Assembly (NCBI GenBank): GCA_025353725.1 | Contig: JANXOF010000037.1 | Span: forward strand, 1-64,000 | DNA: 64,000 nucleotides | Direction: 5' to 3' | Source of the DNA: Polyangiaceae bacterium | GTDB lineage: Bacteria > Myxococcota_A > Polyangia > Polyangiales > Polyangiaceae | The notes under the pieces: generated by a model | What the model was told of the DNA's origin: nothing | Database searches by the model: none | What the model saw: only the letters and a program-made list of their open reading frames with translations | Made by a program: the position numbers and the translations under genes | Shown: positions 53,322-61,787 of the stretch, piece after piece | Numbering within the stretch: the stretch's first letter is position 1 | Layout of the letters: the number at the start of each line of letters is the position of its first letter

Positions 53322-54506
53322 ATGGCTGAGTCGCGCCCGACGCGTGCCGTAGTTGTGGCGACAGCTTCCTTTGCCTCGTGCGTTGTTGCGGCCTGCTCGC
53401 TGCTGGTCGACACGGGAGGGCTCGTCGCGACGGTTGAAGCGACGGATGCTCAGCGTCCGCTCGACTCCGCGTTCACGCAGGTTTTTGACGCGGCTGATGC
53501 CGGAGACCCGAATCAGGCCACGGGGGATTCGGGTACGGGCGACGCGAGTGACGTCGCCTCGACCGACGCGAGCGTCGACGCCGCCGACGGAGGACGCGCG
53601 ACGGCAACGAGCTGTGCACCTGCCGACGGTACGGGTCGCGGGGTGACCGATTGTGGTCCGGTGGGAGGCGAGAGCTGTTGTGCGAGCCCACCGATTCCGA
53701 CCGGAACGTTTCTCCGAAGCTACGACGGCGTAGGGCATACAAACACGGACTATCAAGCGACCGTTCGGGGATTTCGGCTCGACCGTTTTGAAGTCACGGT
53801 CGGACGCTACCGAAAGTTCGTGGCCGCGACCAACGGCGGCTGGCTTCCTTCGGAAGGCTCGGGGAAGCATGCGCACGTCAGCGGCGGGAAAGGCCTGTCT
53901 TCGGAAATGCCCGGGACGTACGAGCCAGGTTGGAACGCCGCATGGAACGCGAAGCTCTCGCACGATCAGTTGGCTTGGACGACGAATCTTTCGTGCAATC
54001 CCACCTTTCAAACGTGGACTACCCTGCCAGGACCGAACGAGTCGCGCCCGCTCGTGTGCGCCACGTGGTTCGAGGCCTACGCGTTCTGCATCTGGGACGG
54101 GGGCTTTCTCCCGAGTGAGACCGAGTGGAATGACGCGGCCGCAGGCGGCGGCGAACAGCGCGTTTACCCCTGGTCGAAGGCCCCGGCTTCGATCGACGCC
54201 TCTTATGCAAACTACAACGCCGGCGCGGGCGCGCTTCTGAGCGTAGGCAACACGCCCAAAGGGGACGGCAAGTGGCTCCACGCGGACCTCGCCGGAAACG
54301 TGTGGGAGTGGGTGCTCGACGGCTACCAAGCGACATACCCATTTGTGTGCGACGACTGCGTCGCCCTCGCGTCCATCGGTAATCGCGTGATTCGTGGGGG
54401 CGGCCTTTTCAATGAGCCCTCAGCACTGACAGCCTCGAACCGCGACTACTACGAGCCGAGCCAGCGCTTCTTCGACGTCGGACTGCGGTGCGCTCGAACG
54501 CCGTGA
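53322..54506 (+). CDS. SUMF1 / formylglycine-generating-enzyme-fold lipoprotein
   Basis: The 394-residue protein has a lipoprotein signal ending CVVAACSLLVD and an Asp/Gly/Ser linker. The C-terminal 290 residues are an FGE-sulfatase fold: GFRLDRFEVTVGRYRKFVAAT, LVCATWFEAYAFCIWDGGFLP, SETEWNDAAAGG, LAGNVWEWVLDGYQ, NRVIRGGGLFNEP and VGLRCAR at the end. In myxobacteria such lipoproteins are numerous and mostly non-enzymatic, with carbohydrate or protein binding suspected. The active-site Cys pair of genuine formylglycine enzymes is not obvious. Confidence 0.85.
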   Translation: MAESRPTRAVVVATASFASCVVAACSLLVDTGGLVATVEATDAQRPLDSAFTQVFDAADAGDPNQATGDSGTGDASDVASTDASVDAADGGRATATSCAPADGTGRGVTDCGPVGGESCCASPPIPTGTFLRSYDGVGHTNTDYQATVRGFRLDRFEVTVGRYRKFVAATNGGWLPSEGSGKHAHVSGGKGLSSEMPGTYEPGWNAAWNAKLSHDQLAWTTNLSCNPTFQTWTTLPGPNESRPLVCATWFEAYAFCIWDGGFLPSETEWNDAAAGGGEQRVYPWSKAPASIDASYANYNAGAGALLSVGNTPKGDGKWLHADLAGNVWEWVLDGYQATYPFVCDDCVALASIGNRVIRGGGLFNEPSALTASNRDYYEPSQRFFDVGLRCARTP

Positions 54507-54557
54507 CACGCCCTCGCTGACGCAACATCAATAGGAAGAAACAGCGCAGATGGCGGG

Positions 54558-55682
54558 TTAGGGCAAACCCAAAAGCGAGCTTCTCGACAGCGCGGCATCA
54601 GAGACGCGCGTATGGGAGGCCACAAGCTTCATCAGGCCTGGCCAGAGGTGCGCCGCTCCGCCCAACGCGGCCTGTCCAACGCGGCTCACGAGAGCTCGCG
54701 AAAGGCAAGTTGCTAAAAAGACCTGCCCTTTTACGTCACGCGCGAGCCGCTGCTGGTAGGTCTCTGCGTCGCCCCCTTCTAGGTACGTGGCCGCCGCGAG
54801 CTCGGCGCTGTGGAGCGCTATCGACATCCCGTCACCCGAAAAAGAGGGAATGACGGCAGCCTGGTCTCCAAGTCGCCAGAGTCCGTCCGAATGGCGACGA
54901 ACGTGGCCGTAGGGAATCGCCGAAAGGGCGAGGGGTTTCGTCCAACATGCGCTAGCACCCGCGAGGCGCGCCGCGAGGTGCAGAGATTCTGCACGCATTG
55001 CCGTAAGCAGCGTTTCCCATCGCGAGCCGAGTGCGACCATGCGTGAGCGGCGCACAAGGAGGCAGAGATTGGCGCGATGGCCCTCGACCGGCTGAAGCCC
55101 TGCGTATCCGCCTTCGAACATGATGAGTTCGACATGGCCTTCGAGCGCTGCGGCTTGCTCGGGTGCGAGGCTCCAATACATCTTGAAGGCCACGAGGTCG
55201 TCTTGGACTCCCGGAGGGCGCTTGTGACCTCGCAAATCGTGTTTACCAGTCGCCAAAAATACGGCGCTTGCTTCGAGGCGTTCGCCGCTTTCGAGTCCCA
55301 CTGTCCATGCGTCGCCTGAGCGCGCGAGCGCATTGACTTTGGCCCCGCGCCGAACCGAGACTCCCACGGCCGCGGCGCGTGCGAGCAGCTCCTCATCGAG
55401 GACCCGCCGTGACAAGCTAGTGGCAGAAAAAGGCAGCGAGACCCTAACGGCTTTACCGTGCTCGCAAAAGCGCAAGGCGTCGATCGGGACGGCGCCAAGC
55501 GCGGGCAAGTCGACTCCTAGAGCGGCCAAGTAGAGGCCAGCCTCACGCGAGAGAAACTCCCCGCACACCTTATCCGTGGCGTGTGCTTCTCGCTCCACGA
55601 GAGTAACCTCGCGGCCAGCGCGCGCCAGACGCGTCGCGACCGCCGCGCCTGCGAGGCCGCCCCCAATGACCACTGCCGTCAT
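54558..55682 (-). CDS. FAD-dependent oxidoreductase, last gene of the type III PKS operon
   Basis: The 374-residue flavoprotein starts with an FAD Rossmann loop, VVIGGGLAGAAVATRLARAG, followed by a KVCGEFLSREAG block and AIPYGHVRRHSDGLWRLGD QAAVIPSFSGDGMSIAL, in which GDQAA and SGDGM bind the flavin. The arrangement is that of the geranylgeranyl-reductase/hydroxylase family. ATG 55682 overlaps the methyltransferase stop by four bases (ATGA). In the srsABC operon of Streptomyces a flavoprotein hydroxylase follows the type III PKS and methyltransferase, so hydroxylation of a phenolic lipid ring is a reasonable inference. Confidence 0.82.
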   Translation of the reverse strand: MTAVVIGGGLAGAAVATRLARAGREVTLVEREAHATDKVCGEFLSREAGLYLAALGVDLPALGAVPIDALRFCEHGKAVRVSLPFSATSLSRRVLDEELLARAAAVGVSVRRGAKVNALARSGDAWTVGLESGERLEASAVFLATGKHDLRGHKRPPGVQDDLVAFKMYWSLAPEQAAALEGHVELIMFEGGYAGLQPVEGHRANLCLLVRRSRMVALGSRWETLLTAMRAESLHLAARLAGASACWTKPLALSAIPYGHVRRHSDGLWRLGDQAAVIPSFSGDGMSIALHSAELAAATYLEGGDAETYQQRLARDVKGQVFLATCLSRALVSRVGQAALGGAAHLWPGLMKLVASHTRVSDAALSRSSLLGLP

Positions 55683-56407
55683 GCGCGCTTCAACCTTTCG
55701 ACGGTGAGGCGAAACGGCATCCGCCATTGAACCGTTGCGTCATGTGCCGCTACCTCCGCGTCGACGAGTAGGCGCTGCCAATCTGCGTTCGTGAAGGCGC
55801 GAGCCACGGACACGGGGCCGTCGTGCTGAACAAAACGGTGAAATCGGGCGACTTTCGAAAAACGACGAAAAAAGTAATAAGGAACTGGGTGGCGATGGAG
55901 GTCATTGACGAACCATCCGAGTCGGGCATTCGCCTCCATCCAGCGGAGAAACCGAACCACGAGCGGATTCGGAAGGTGATGCGTGAAAAGCGAACTGACG
56001 ACGACGTCGATGCCGCGCGGAGGGTTGTAAGCGAAGGCATCGGCTGTTACCCAATCAATGGGTCGTCCTGGCCGCGTAGCTTCTGTCGCCGCGCGACGAG
56101 ACCAAGGGTTCATGTCGACGCCGGTGAGCGAAACGGCGACGTCGCGCCGGCGCGCCCAGTCGTCGATTTTTCGCAACATATCGCCGTACCCGCTCCCTAC
56201 GTCGACCACCTCGAGCGGCCGCCCAAGCCCACGCATTCGCGGCAAGAGCCGTTCGAAGAAGTCCAAAGTCGGCCGGTACGCAACGGTAAGCCGGTTGACG
56301 CGCGCGAGGTCTACCAAACACGCCCGGAACTCCTCGAACGCGACGGGCTCGACATCCATGAGTTCATCTTGATTCGAGCGTAATCTAAAGTTCAGGGGTG
56401 ACGCCAT
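55679..56407 (-). CDS. SAM-dependent methyltransferase of the type III PKS operon
   Basis: The 242-residue class I methyltransferase has motif I as VVDVGSGYGDMLRKI, then VSLTGVDMNPWSRRAA and VTADAFAYNPPRGIDVVVSSLFTHHL. The C-terminal part (FFRRFSKVARFHRFVQHDGPV) is basic and may bind an acyl or phenolic substrate. It starts one base after the PKS stop and ends overlapping the flavoprotein start, so expression is tightly coupled. O-methylation of the PKS product is the likely role. Confidence 0.82.
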   Translation of the reverse strand: MASPLNFRLRSNQDELMDVEPVAFEEFRACLVDLARVNRLTVAYRPTLDFFERLLPRMRGLGRPLEVVDVGSGYGDMLRKIDDWARRRDVAVSLTGVDMNPWSRRAATEATRPGRPIDWVTADAFAYNPPRGIDVVVSSLFTHHLPNPLVVRFLRWMEANARLGWFVNDLHRHPVPYYFFRRFSKVARFHRFVQHDGPVSVARAFTNADWQRLLVDAEVAAHDATVQWRMPFRLTVERLKRA

Positions 56408-56408
56408 T

Positions 56409-57482
56409 TTAGACCTTATGAAAGAGCATCGTCTCCGCCGTCAGGCCAGGACCGAACGACATCGCGCACCCGCGTTCGCCCGCCGACGCTGCGTCGAGTA
56501 CGGATTGGAGTACGAACATGACTGTCGCGGACGACATGTTGCCAAAGCGCTTTAGGATACTGCGTGAGGCGGTGAGGGCATCTGGAGTTAGCGTCAACGC
56601 TTGCTCGACCGCGTCAAGAACAGAACGCCCGCCCGGGTGAACAGCCCATCGGTCGATCGACGCGGGAGATGCACCGCCCAAGATTGCGCTCGCCGCACGT
56701 TGCAGTCCGCGGGTGATGGCGCCAGGAACTTGACCTGACAAAAACATTTCAAACCCAGAGTCTCGAACGTTCCACGTAATCAGATCACGCGTGTTCGGCA
56801 CTAGCGCGGCATGAAAGCTATCGAGCGCGAGCCCTTGCGGTTCAGCGCTGATCACGCTTGCCGCACAGCCGTCTCCGAAAACTAAGAAGGAGAGCATCTG
56901 CTCGAGGGTATGTGTCAATTGAAAGTGCAGTGAACAGAGCTCGAGATTCACCATGAGGACGCGCGATGCAGGCGCTGAGCGAACGATATGGCGCGCGAGT
57001 TTCATGGCGTTGATCGCGGCGTAGCAGCCCATAAAGCCGATCATTGTCCGCTCCACCGAGGGGTCTAAACCGCATGTCTCGATGAGGTCGAGGTCGATGC
57101 CCGGAGCGTACATTCCAGTGCAAGAAGTCACGATGACATGGGTGATTCTTCGCGCGTCAGCGCCGAGGCTCAACTTCTCTACGGCTTGGACAGCCAGCGC
57201 TGGTGCGTACTTCTCGAAAAGCTCCATACGCTGCCCAGTCGTAGGAAAATGGCGGCGCGAGTATACCCCTGCACCATCCACGCATTCGCCTTCAGGGTCA
57301 TCGGCAGCCGGCAATACCGAAAAGCGATGATCGATTTTCGATTTGGTCGCTAAACGATCGAAAACCAAACGGGCGCGCGGTTCTTCTAGAAGCGTTCGAG
57401 CAAATCGCACGAATGCGCTGTGCACATCATGCGGAGGAACCGACGTCCTAATTTGGTTAAGGTAAGCAGGCGTCGGACTCAT
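56409..57482 (-). CDS. Type III polyketide synthase (chalcone/alkylresorcinol synthase-like)
   Basis: The 357-residue ketosynthase-like enzyme has the CHS-family catalytic triad: Cys153 in GFMGCYAAINAM, His282 in VHPGGRSVLDAVE and Asn315 in FGNMSSATVMF, with HVIVTSCTGMYAPGID and FLVFGDGCAASV also typical. It makes small aromatic polyketides, often alkylresorcinols or alkylpyrones, from a starter acyl-CoA and malonyl-CoA. The ATG at 57482 is preceded by a strong AGGAGG-type ribosome site at 57489-57497. First gene of a three-gene coupled operon. Confidence 0.93.
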   Translation of the reverse strand: MSPTPAYLNQIRTSVPPHDVHSAFVRFARTLLEEPRARLVFDRLATKSKIDHRFSVLPAADDPEGECVDGAGVYSRRHFPTTGQRMELFEKYAPALAVQAVEKLSLGADARRITHVIVTSCTGMYAPGIDLDLIETCGLDPSVERTMIGFMGCYAAINAMKLARHIVRSAPASRVLMVNLELCSLHFQLTHTLEQMLSFLVFGDGCAASVISAEPQGLALDSFHAALVPNTRDLITWNVRDSGFEMFLSGQVPGAITRGLQRAASAILGGASPASIDRWAVHPGGRSVLDAVEQALTLTPDALTASRSILKRFGNMSSATVMFVLQSVLDAASAGERGCAMSFGPGLTAETMLFHKV

Positions 57483-57488
57483 CTTTTT

Positions 57489-57497
57489 CCTCCTCTT
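57489..57497 (-). promoter_or_regulatory. Strong Shine-Dalgarno sequence for the type III PKS
   Basis: AAGAGGAGG on the minus strand lies six bases before ATG 57482 and decides that start. Confidence 0.75.
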
Positions 57498-57878
57498 GGG
57501 GTCAACTCTGCGGTCCGTCAACTTTTTTAGGAGATAGAGCCGTGCTCGGCATCCTCCGGTCGATTTCCACATGACTCGAAAGGCGACCCCTCGAGAGGCG
57601 TTAAGTGGTCGGGATCGTCAAATTCACGGTCAACTTCACGGTCAACGAAGAGCGATGAATAGACTCGTGGCTTTTCTGTCACACCACGTCTCGCATCCTT
57701 GCGCTTCTGATTCGCATGTTTCTTCGCAATGGAAGAAGAAACGGTTTTGCGCGACTCGCCGAAGAAGAACGCCAATAGTGGAGCTTTATAAAGACCTTGC
57801 GGTTGGAGTCACTGCCAGCCCCTCACCTCCGCACGACAGAGCTCCCGTGACGCGGTTTTGCGAGGTTCGCAAAAGAGG
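57498..57878. other. Interval upstream of the PKS operon with a short tandem repeat
   Basis: An exact two-copy tandem repeat of TTCACGGTCAAC occupies 57623-57634 and 57635-57646. An 82-residue frame reads leftward from 57775 to 57527 but its text is not clearly coding. The region must contain the PKS operon promoter; I cannot place its -35 and -10 boxes. Confidence 0.4.
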
Positions 57879-58007
57879 CTAGTGTCCGTCCTCGCTGTGG
57901 ACATTCTTCCCGAACGCGCGAATCATCTCGCTGAGCACTTGGCGATCGGGCGCGACCAAATCGTACTGCGATCGAGCTTCATACGACGGCTCGCAAACCA
58001 CTTTCAT
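57879..58007 (-). CDS. Possible 42-residue protein
   Basis: The minus strand from ATG 58007 reads MKVVCEPSYEARSQYDLV, then APDRQVLSEMIRAFGKNV and HSEDGH to a TAG at 57879. The text is balanced in charged and hydrophobic residues and differs from the Arg/Ser-rich shadow frames around it, so it could be a real small gene. The ribosome site is weak. Not recognised. Confidence 0.35.
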   Translation of the reverse strand: MKVVCEPSYEARSQYDLVAPDRQVLSEMIRAFGKNVHSEDGH

Positions 58008-58206
58008 CCCTACGGGTAGTGAGGACCTGCTTTAGCGCGGGCGGATCTCCGGTCCTCCAGGCGGTCAAGCGTGAATTCTGGTCGATGACGGTCTACCCAT
58101 AAAATTCAGGCGAATCGCTTCGAGGACCACAAAACCTTACAATCCTCCAACGGGGAAGGAGCGCGGCATGAAGCTTGCTTTTTTTTCTTGAGCATGGCGC
58201 TGCCCC

Positions 58207-59559
58207 GTGCTTGCTCTCTCCCCATGCCGAAACGAACCCTCTTTGAACAAATGGATCGCATTCCTGTTCGGTGGCCTCTTCGTCAACTTCGCTGGCGCGG
58301 CTTGCACCACAACGACTGCGCAAGACTTTGGGGTCGATGGGCAACTCCTCAACGGCATCGACGAGAAACTCGGGCCGCGGAAGGTGAAGGCGGTGGTCGA
58401 GGGGCAGCCGCGTGCGCTGTCGCTTCGCGAGACGACGGATCTCGTGGCGTTCATCGAAGTTCCTCCAATCTTAGTTCCGGGGGCGTGGCGCGGCTTCCTC
58501 TTAACGTCCGGGTGGACCGTAGGTTGCCCGACGCCGGCAAACCCGTTGGACGGCCCCGTTGTCTTTTCGAATTGTACCCTTGCCAGTCAATCGAAGATGT
58601 TCAACGGCTACGGGAACGTCAGTCAATCTGCGATGTCACCGGGATCCGATTGGCGCCAGAACTACAACGGAATTTACGGAGCACATCTCATGCGCGACGA
58701 AGCCAAAAACTACAATTGGCTCGTAACGGTTAACCATACAGAGTTGAAAAATGAATGGGTGCCCAAGTACGGCGGATACGCGAATTCATATCTCAATATT
58801 GATCCCGCAGCGTGCGCCTCGGGAGAGGTGAATGGCGCGTACCAAGATTGCTACAAGGCCTACATGGCTTTCGTCACTTCATCGTGGTCGAGTTACGACG
58901 CATTGTCGAGTTGGGGGCTCGGCTCCTATCAGGACGACCGCGGACCGATCCTTTGGCCGACGGCGGGCTACCTCGACGACGAAGGAGCTATTGTCGCGCC
59001 GGGTCCACGGCACCCTAGCTCAATCGTTTGGGACGGAGCACTCTGGGTTTTTTACCTTGACCAAAGTCCAGGCTCGTATGGCATTAAAGTCGCTCGTTCG
59101 ACAGGTGGCGGAGTACCGGGTACGTTCGACGTCCTCAAAGATGGTACGTTTACTGAACCTGCGCTGCCCAAGGGGTTTACGAAGGAAAATATACGGAACT
59201 TTCTGAACGTCAAAGGGCCGCAGGTGGCTCCGCTCTTTGCCGAAGAGGCTGGTCGCCTGTATAACCGATTCTCGGTTGCCAAAGTAAAGGGAGAGCAACG
59301 GTTCGTCGCGGTCGAGGAGACACGACTCGACGGAAAGTGGGTAACCGCGCTTCGGGTCTCCGAGAATCTCATCCAGTGGTCAGAGAGGTATGACCTTTCA
59401 GGGATGCCTGGTGACTGGGCAGCGGCGGGTTTACATTACCCGGTTCTGGTGAATAAAGAGTTTGACAATAACTACGAAGTCGACCTGAGTGACTTCATGG
59501 TAATAGGCACATCGGCTGCCGGAATCGTTAACACCGTGAGACTAAGCGTGACAATCTAG
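58207..59559 (+). CDS. Large secreted protein, possibly beta-propeller
   Basis: The 450-residue frame from GTG 58207 has a hydrophobic segment ending WIAFLFGGLFVNFAGAAC, a likely signal or lipobox; a TTG at 58243 is an alternative start. The mature protein is rich in Gly, Trp, Tyr and Asp, with repeated strand-turn units (AHLMRDEAKNYNWLVTVNH, SSIVWDGALWVFYLDQSPG, GIKVARSTGGGVPGTFDVLK, VAPLFAEEAGRLYNRFSVAK, WAAAGLHYPVLVNKEF). This rhythm resembles five-bladed propellers of glycosidase-like or DUF4185-like proteins, but no catalytic residues can be assigned. Confidence 0.6.
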   Translation: MLALSPCRNEPSLNKWIAFLFGGLFVNFAGAACTTTTAQDFGVDGQLLNGIDEKLGPRKVKAVVEGQPRALSLRETTDLVAFIEVPPILVPGAWRGFLLTSGWTVGCPTPANPLDGPVVFSNCTLASQSKMFNGYGNVSQSAMSPGSDWRQNYNGIYGAHLMRDEAKNYNWLVTVNHTELKNEWVPKYGGYANSYLNIDPAACASGEVNGAYQDCYKAYMAFVTSSWSSYDALSSWGLGSYQDDRGPILWPTAGYLDDEGAIVAPGPRHPSSIVWDGALWVFYLDQSPGSYGIKVARSTGGGVPGTFDVLKDGTFTEPALPKGFTKENIRNFLNVKGPQVAPLFAEEAGRLYNRFSVAKVKGEQRFVAVEETRLDGKWVTALRVSENLIQWSERYDLSGMPGDWAAAGLHYPVLVNKEFDNNYEVDLSDFMVIGTSAAGIVNTVRLSVTI

Positions 59560-59807
59560 TCAAAGTCGGTTTTGGTAGCCCACGTCGAGAAGCCTGCGCC
59601 TAAGGTGCCCATCGTGAGGAGGCGACATCTCTATCTCTACGTATGCCTTCCACGTTTTTGGTGTTCTCCGGCAACAACCTCACGTTCGTCGCGCGGGCGC
59701 TGGAATTGCGCCGTGGGCGACCACGAGCTCGCCACAGCTCTAAGCTTGTGTTCAATTCTCGGCCCGACGCTTGGTTGCGACACGCAGTATGACTCGTCGC
59801 GAACTCC

Positions 59808-60923
59808 ATGTACTCGCTCCTCAAGCCACTCCTCTTTTCGCTCGACCCCGCGAAAGCTCACGCCGTTTCGATGGCGAGCCTCGCTCCCGTCGAACATCTC
59901 TCGCTCCTGCGCTCGCTCCTCGCCGGAGCGCTCAAGCCGAGCGATCCGCGCCTCGCGGTTAGGAAAATGGGGCTTACGTTCCCGACGCCGCTCGGACTTG
60001 CGGCGGGCCTCGACAAGAACGCAGACCGCGCGCGTGCGTTCGCAGCCCTTGGATTTGGTCACCTTGAGCTCGGTACGGTTACCGCGCAGGCGCAGCTCGC
60101 AAATCCGAAGCCGAATTTATTTCGATTGCCGGTCGATCGTGCGCTCGTCAACCGACTTGGGTTCCCGAATGAAGGCGCCGAGCACGTCGCCGCTCGGATT
60201 CGGGCGAGGCGCGCTGGCGTCGGAATTCCCCTCGGGCTGTCGATCGGCAAGAGCCGCAACGTGCCGCTCGAACCGCTCGCCGACGTGCTTGCTGACTACT
60301 GTGCGAGTTTTCGTGCCGTTCGCGACGTCGCGGACTTCGTGGTGGTCAACATTTCGTCGCCCAATACGAAAGACTTGCGCGCGATGCAGGCCGCAGACGC
60401 GGCGCGCCCGCTTTTCGGCACACTTATGGAAGAGGCACGTCGTCCTGGCCGAGCGCGTTCCACGGCTGCATCGGTGCCGCTTTTGGTCAAAATTGCGCCG
60501 GATCTCGATGACGAAGCGATCGATGCCATTGTCGACGAGGCGAAACGCGCCGGGCTCGCCGGCGTCGTCGCGACAAACACCACAATCTCGCGCGCGGGAC
60601 TCGCGACCCCGAGCGAGGCTGTGGCTCGCATGGGCGCCGGGGGCCTTAGCGGTAAGCCTCTTTTCCCCCGCGCGCTTGCGGTCGTGAAGCGCGTTCGCGC
60701 GCGCTTGGGCCCTGAGGCTACGGTCATTGGTGTCGGCGGCATCGATTCCGCGGAGACCGCGCTTGCGATGATGCGCGTCGGTGCCGATCTCGTGCAAATA
60801 TACACGGGTTTCGTCTATGGCGGTCCGCTCCTGCCTCGAGCTATCGCCCGCGGACTCCTCGAGCACATGGTGCAGGAAGGCGCGCCTTCGCTTCGCGCGC
60901 TTGTCCACGGGTCGGCCGCCTGA
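59808..60923 (+). CDS. pyrD: Dihydroorotate dehydrogenase, quinone type (class 2)
   Basis: The 371-residue FMN enzyme oxidises dihydroorotate to orotate in pyrimidine synthesis, passing electrons to the quinone pool. Class 2 features: an N-terminal helical membrane-contacting part (LLKPLLFSLDPAKAHAVSM), the GLAAGLDKNADRARAF block, NRLGFPNEG, and the catalytic Ser in VVNISSPNTKDLR. FMN-binding sequence includes VATNTTIS, GGLSGKPLF and VIGVGGIDSAETALAMMRVGAD (in parts). The 248 bases upstream hold no recognised gene. Confidence 0.95.
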   Translation: MYSLLKPLLFSLDPAKAHAVSMASLAPVEHLSLLRSLLAGALKPSDPRLAVRKMGLTFPTPLGLAAGLDKNADRARAFAALGFGHLELGTVTAQAQLANPKPNLFRLPVDRALVNRLGFPNEGAEHVAARIRARRAGVGIPLGLSIGKSRNVPLEPLADVLADYCASFRAVRDVADFVVVNISSPNTKDLRAMQAADAARPLFGTLMEEARRPGRARSTAASVPLLVKIAPDLDDEAIDAIVDEAKRAGLAGVVATNTTISRAGLATPSEAVARMGAGGLSGKPLFPRALAVVKRVRARLGPEATVIGVGGIDSAETALAMMRVGADLVQIYTGFVYGGPLLPRAIARGLLEHMVQEGAPSLRALVHGSAA

Positions 60924-61089
60924 CCGTGAATCAGGTCGCGGTTCGCTTTCCGCGCGACAGGGGGCAGGGCGGGCCGCGCGACACACTGGCTTTCACGCCC
61001 CACGTTCACTACAACCGTAGCCGCGCGCGCTCGGTGCGACCGTCTCAAGACATGAGCCGGGAGGCCGCGGGGCGCGCCGCAGGAACAGA

Positions 61090-61776
61090 ATGAGCGCGAC
61101 TTCAGCAGGTGCAGCGAGTCCTCCCACGGCACCCTCGTTCTACAAGGCCACGATCGGCAAAAAGGTCGTGATGGCCCTGACCGGCACGGTCGGCGCGGGG
61201 TTTGTGGTCGTGCACATGGCAGGGAACCTCGGCGTGATGGGAGGAGCCGAAAGCTTCAACCGCTACGCCGCATTCCTCAAAACGTCGATGCTCGTGCTTT
61301 GGGCCGCGCGTCTCGTCCTCTTGGGCTCCGTGGTCCTGCACATTCGTGCGGCGCTTCAGCTGTACGCGCTGAAAGCCGCGGCGAGGCCCGTTCCTTACGC
61401 GAAAAAGGCTTACCGAGCCGCAACGCCCGCGTCCCGCTTCATGATTTGGTCGGGTTCTGCGCTCGGCGCGTTCCTCGTCTTTCACATCCTCCATTTCACA
61501 ACAGGGACGCTTCACCCCAGTTTCATCGAGGGGAACGTCTTTCACAACGTCACCAGCGAGTTTCAAAAGCCGCTCATTGCTGGAGTTTATCTCGTGAGCA
61601 TGGCGTTTCTCTTTTTGCACCTCCGGCACGGGCTCTACAGTTTGACGCAATCGCTCGGGCTTAGTCATCCGCGCTACGTAAATACCGCCAAGCTCGTTGC
61701 AAACGCACTTGCCTTCGTGGTTGCCGCAGGCTTCGCGTCCGTCCCTCTCGCGGTTCTCACCGCCGTGGTCAGGTAA
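61090..61776 (+). CDS. sdhC: Succinate dehydrogenase cytochrome b558 subunit
   Basis: The 228-residue membrane protein has five hydrophobic helices ([81 protein letters not shown] and [15 protein letters not shown]) with His residues in helices 1, 2, 3 and 4 placed as diheme ligands (HMAGN, LHIRAA, FHILHF, LHLRHG). This is the b558 type that uses a single large anchor subunit and often menaquinone. It is the first of sdhC-sdhA-sdhB, with an 11-base gap to sdhA. Confidence 0.93.
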   Translation: MSATSAGAASPPTAPSFYKATIGKKVVMALTGTVGAGFVVVHMAGNLGVMGGAESFNRYAAFLKTSMLVLWAARLVLLGSVVLHIRAALQLYALKAAARPVPYAKKAYRAATPASRFMIWSGSALGAFLVFHILHFTTGTLHPSFIEGNVFHNVTSEFQKPLIAGVYLVSMAFLFLHLRHGLYSLTQSLGLSHPRYVNTAKLVANALAFVVAAGFASVPLAVLTAVVR

Positions 61777-61787
61777 GGAAACAGATT

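Noticed and set aside
59572-60687. A 371-residue plus-strand frame overlapping pyrD
   Set aside because: It is an Arg/Ser-rich shadow; the pyrD frame has all catalytic blocks.
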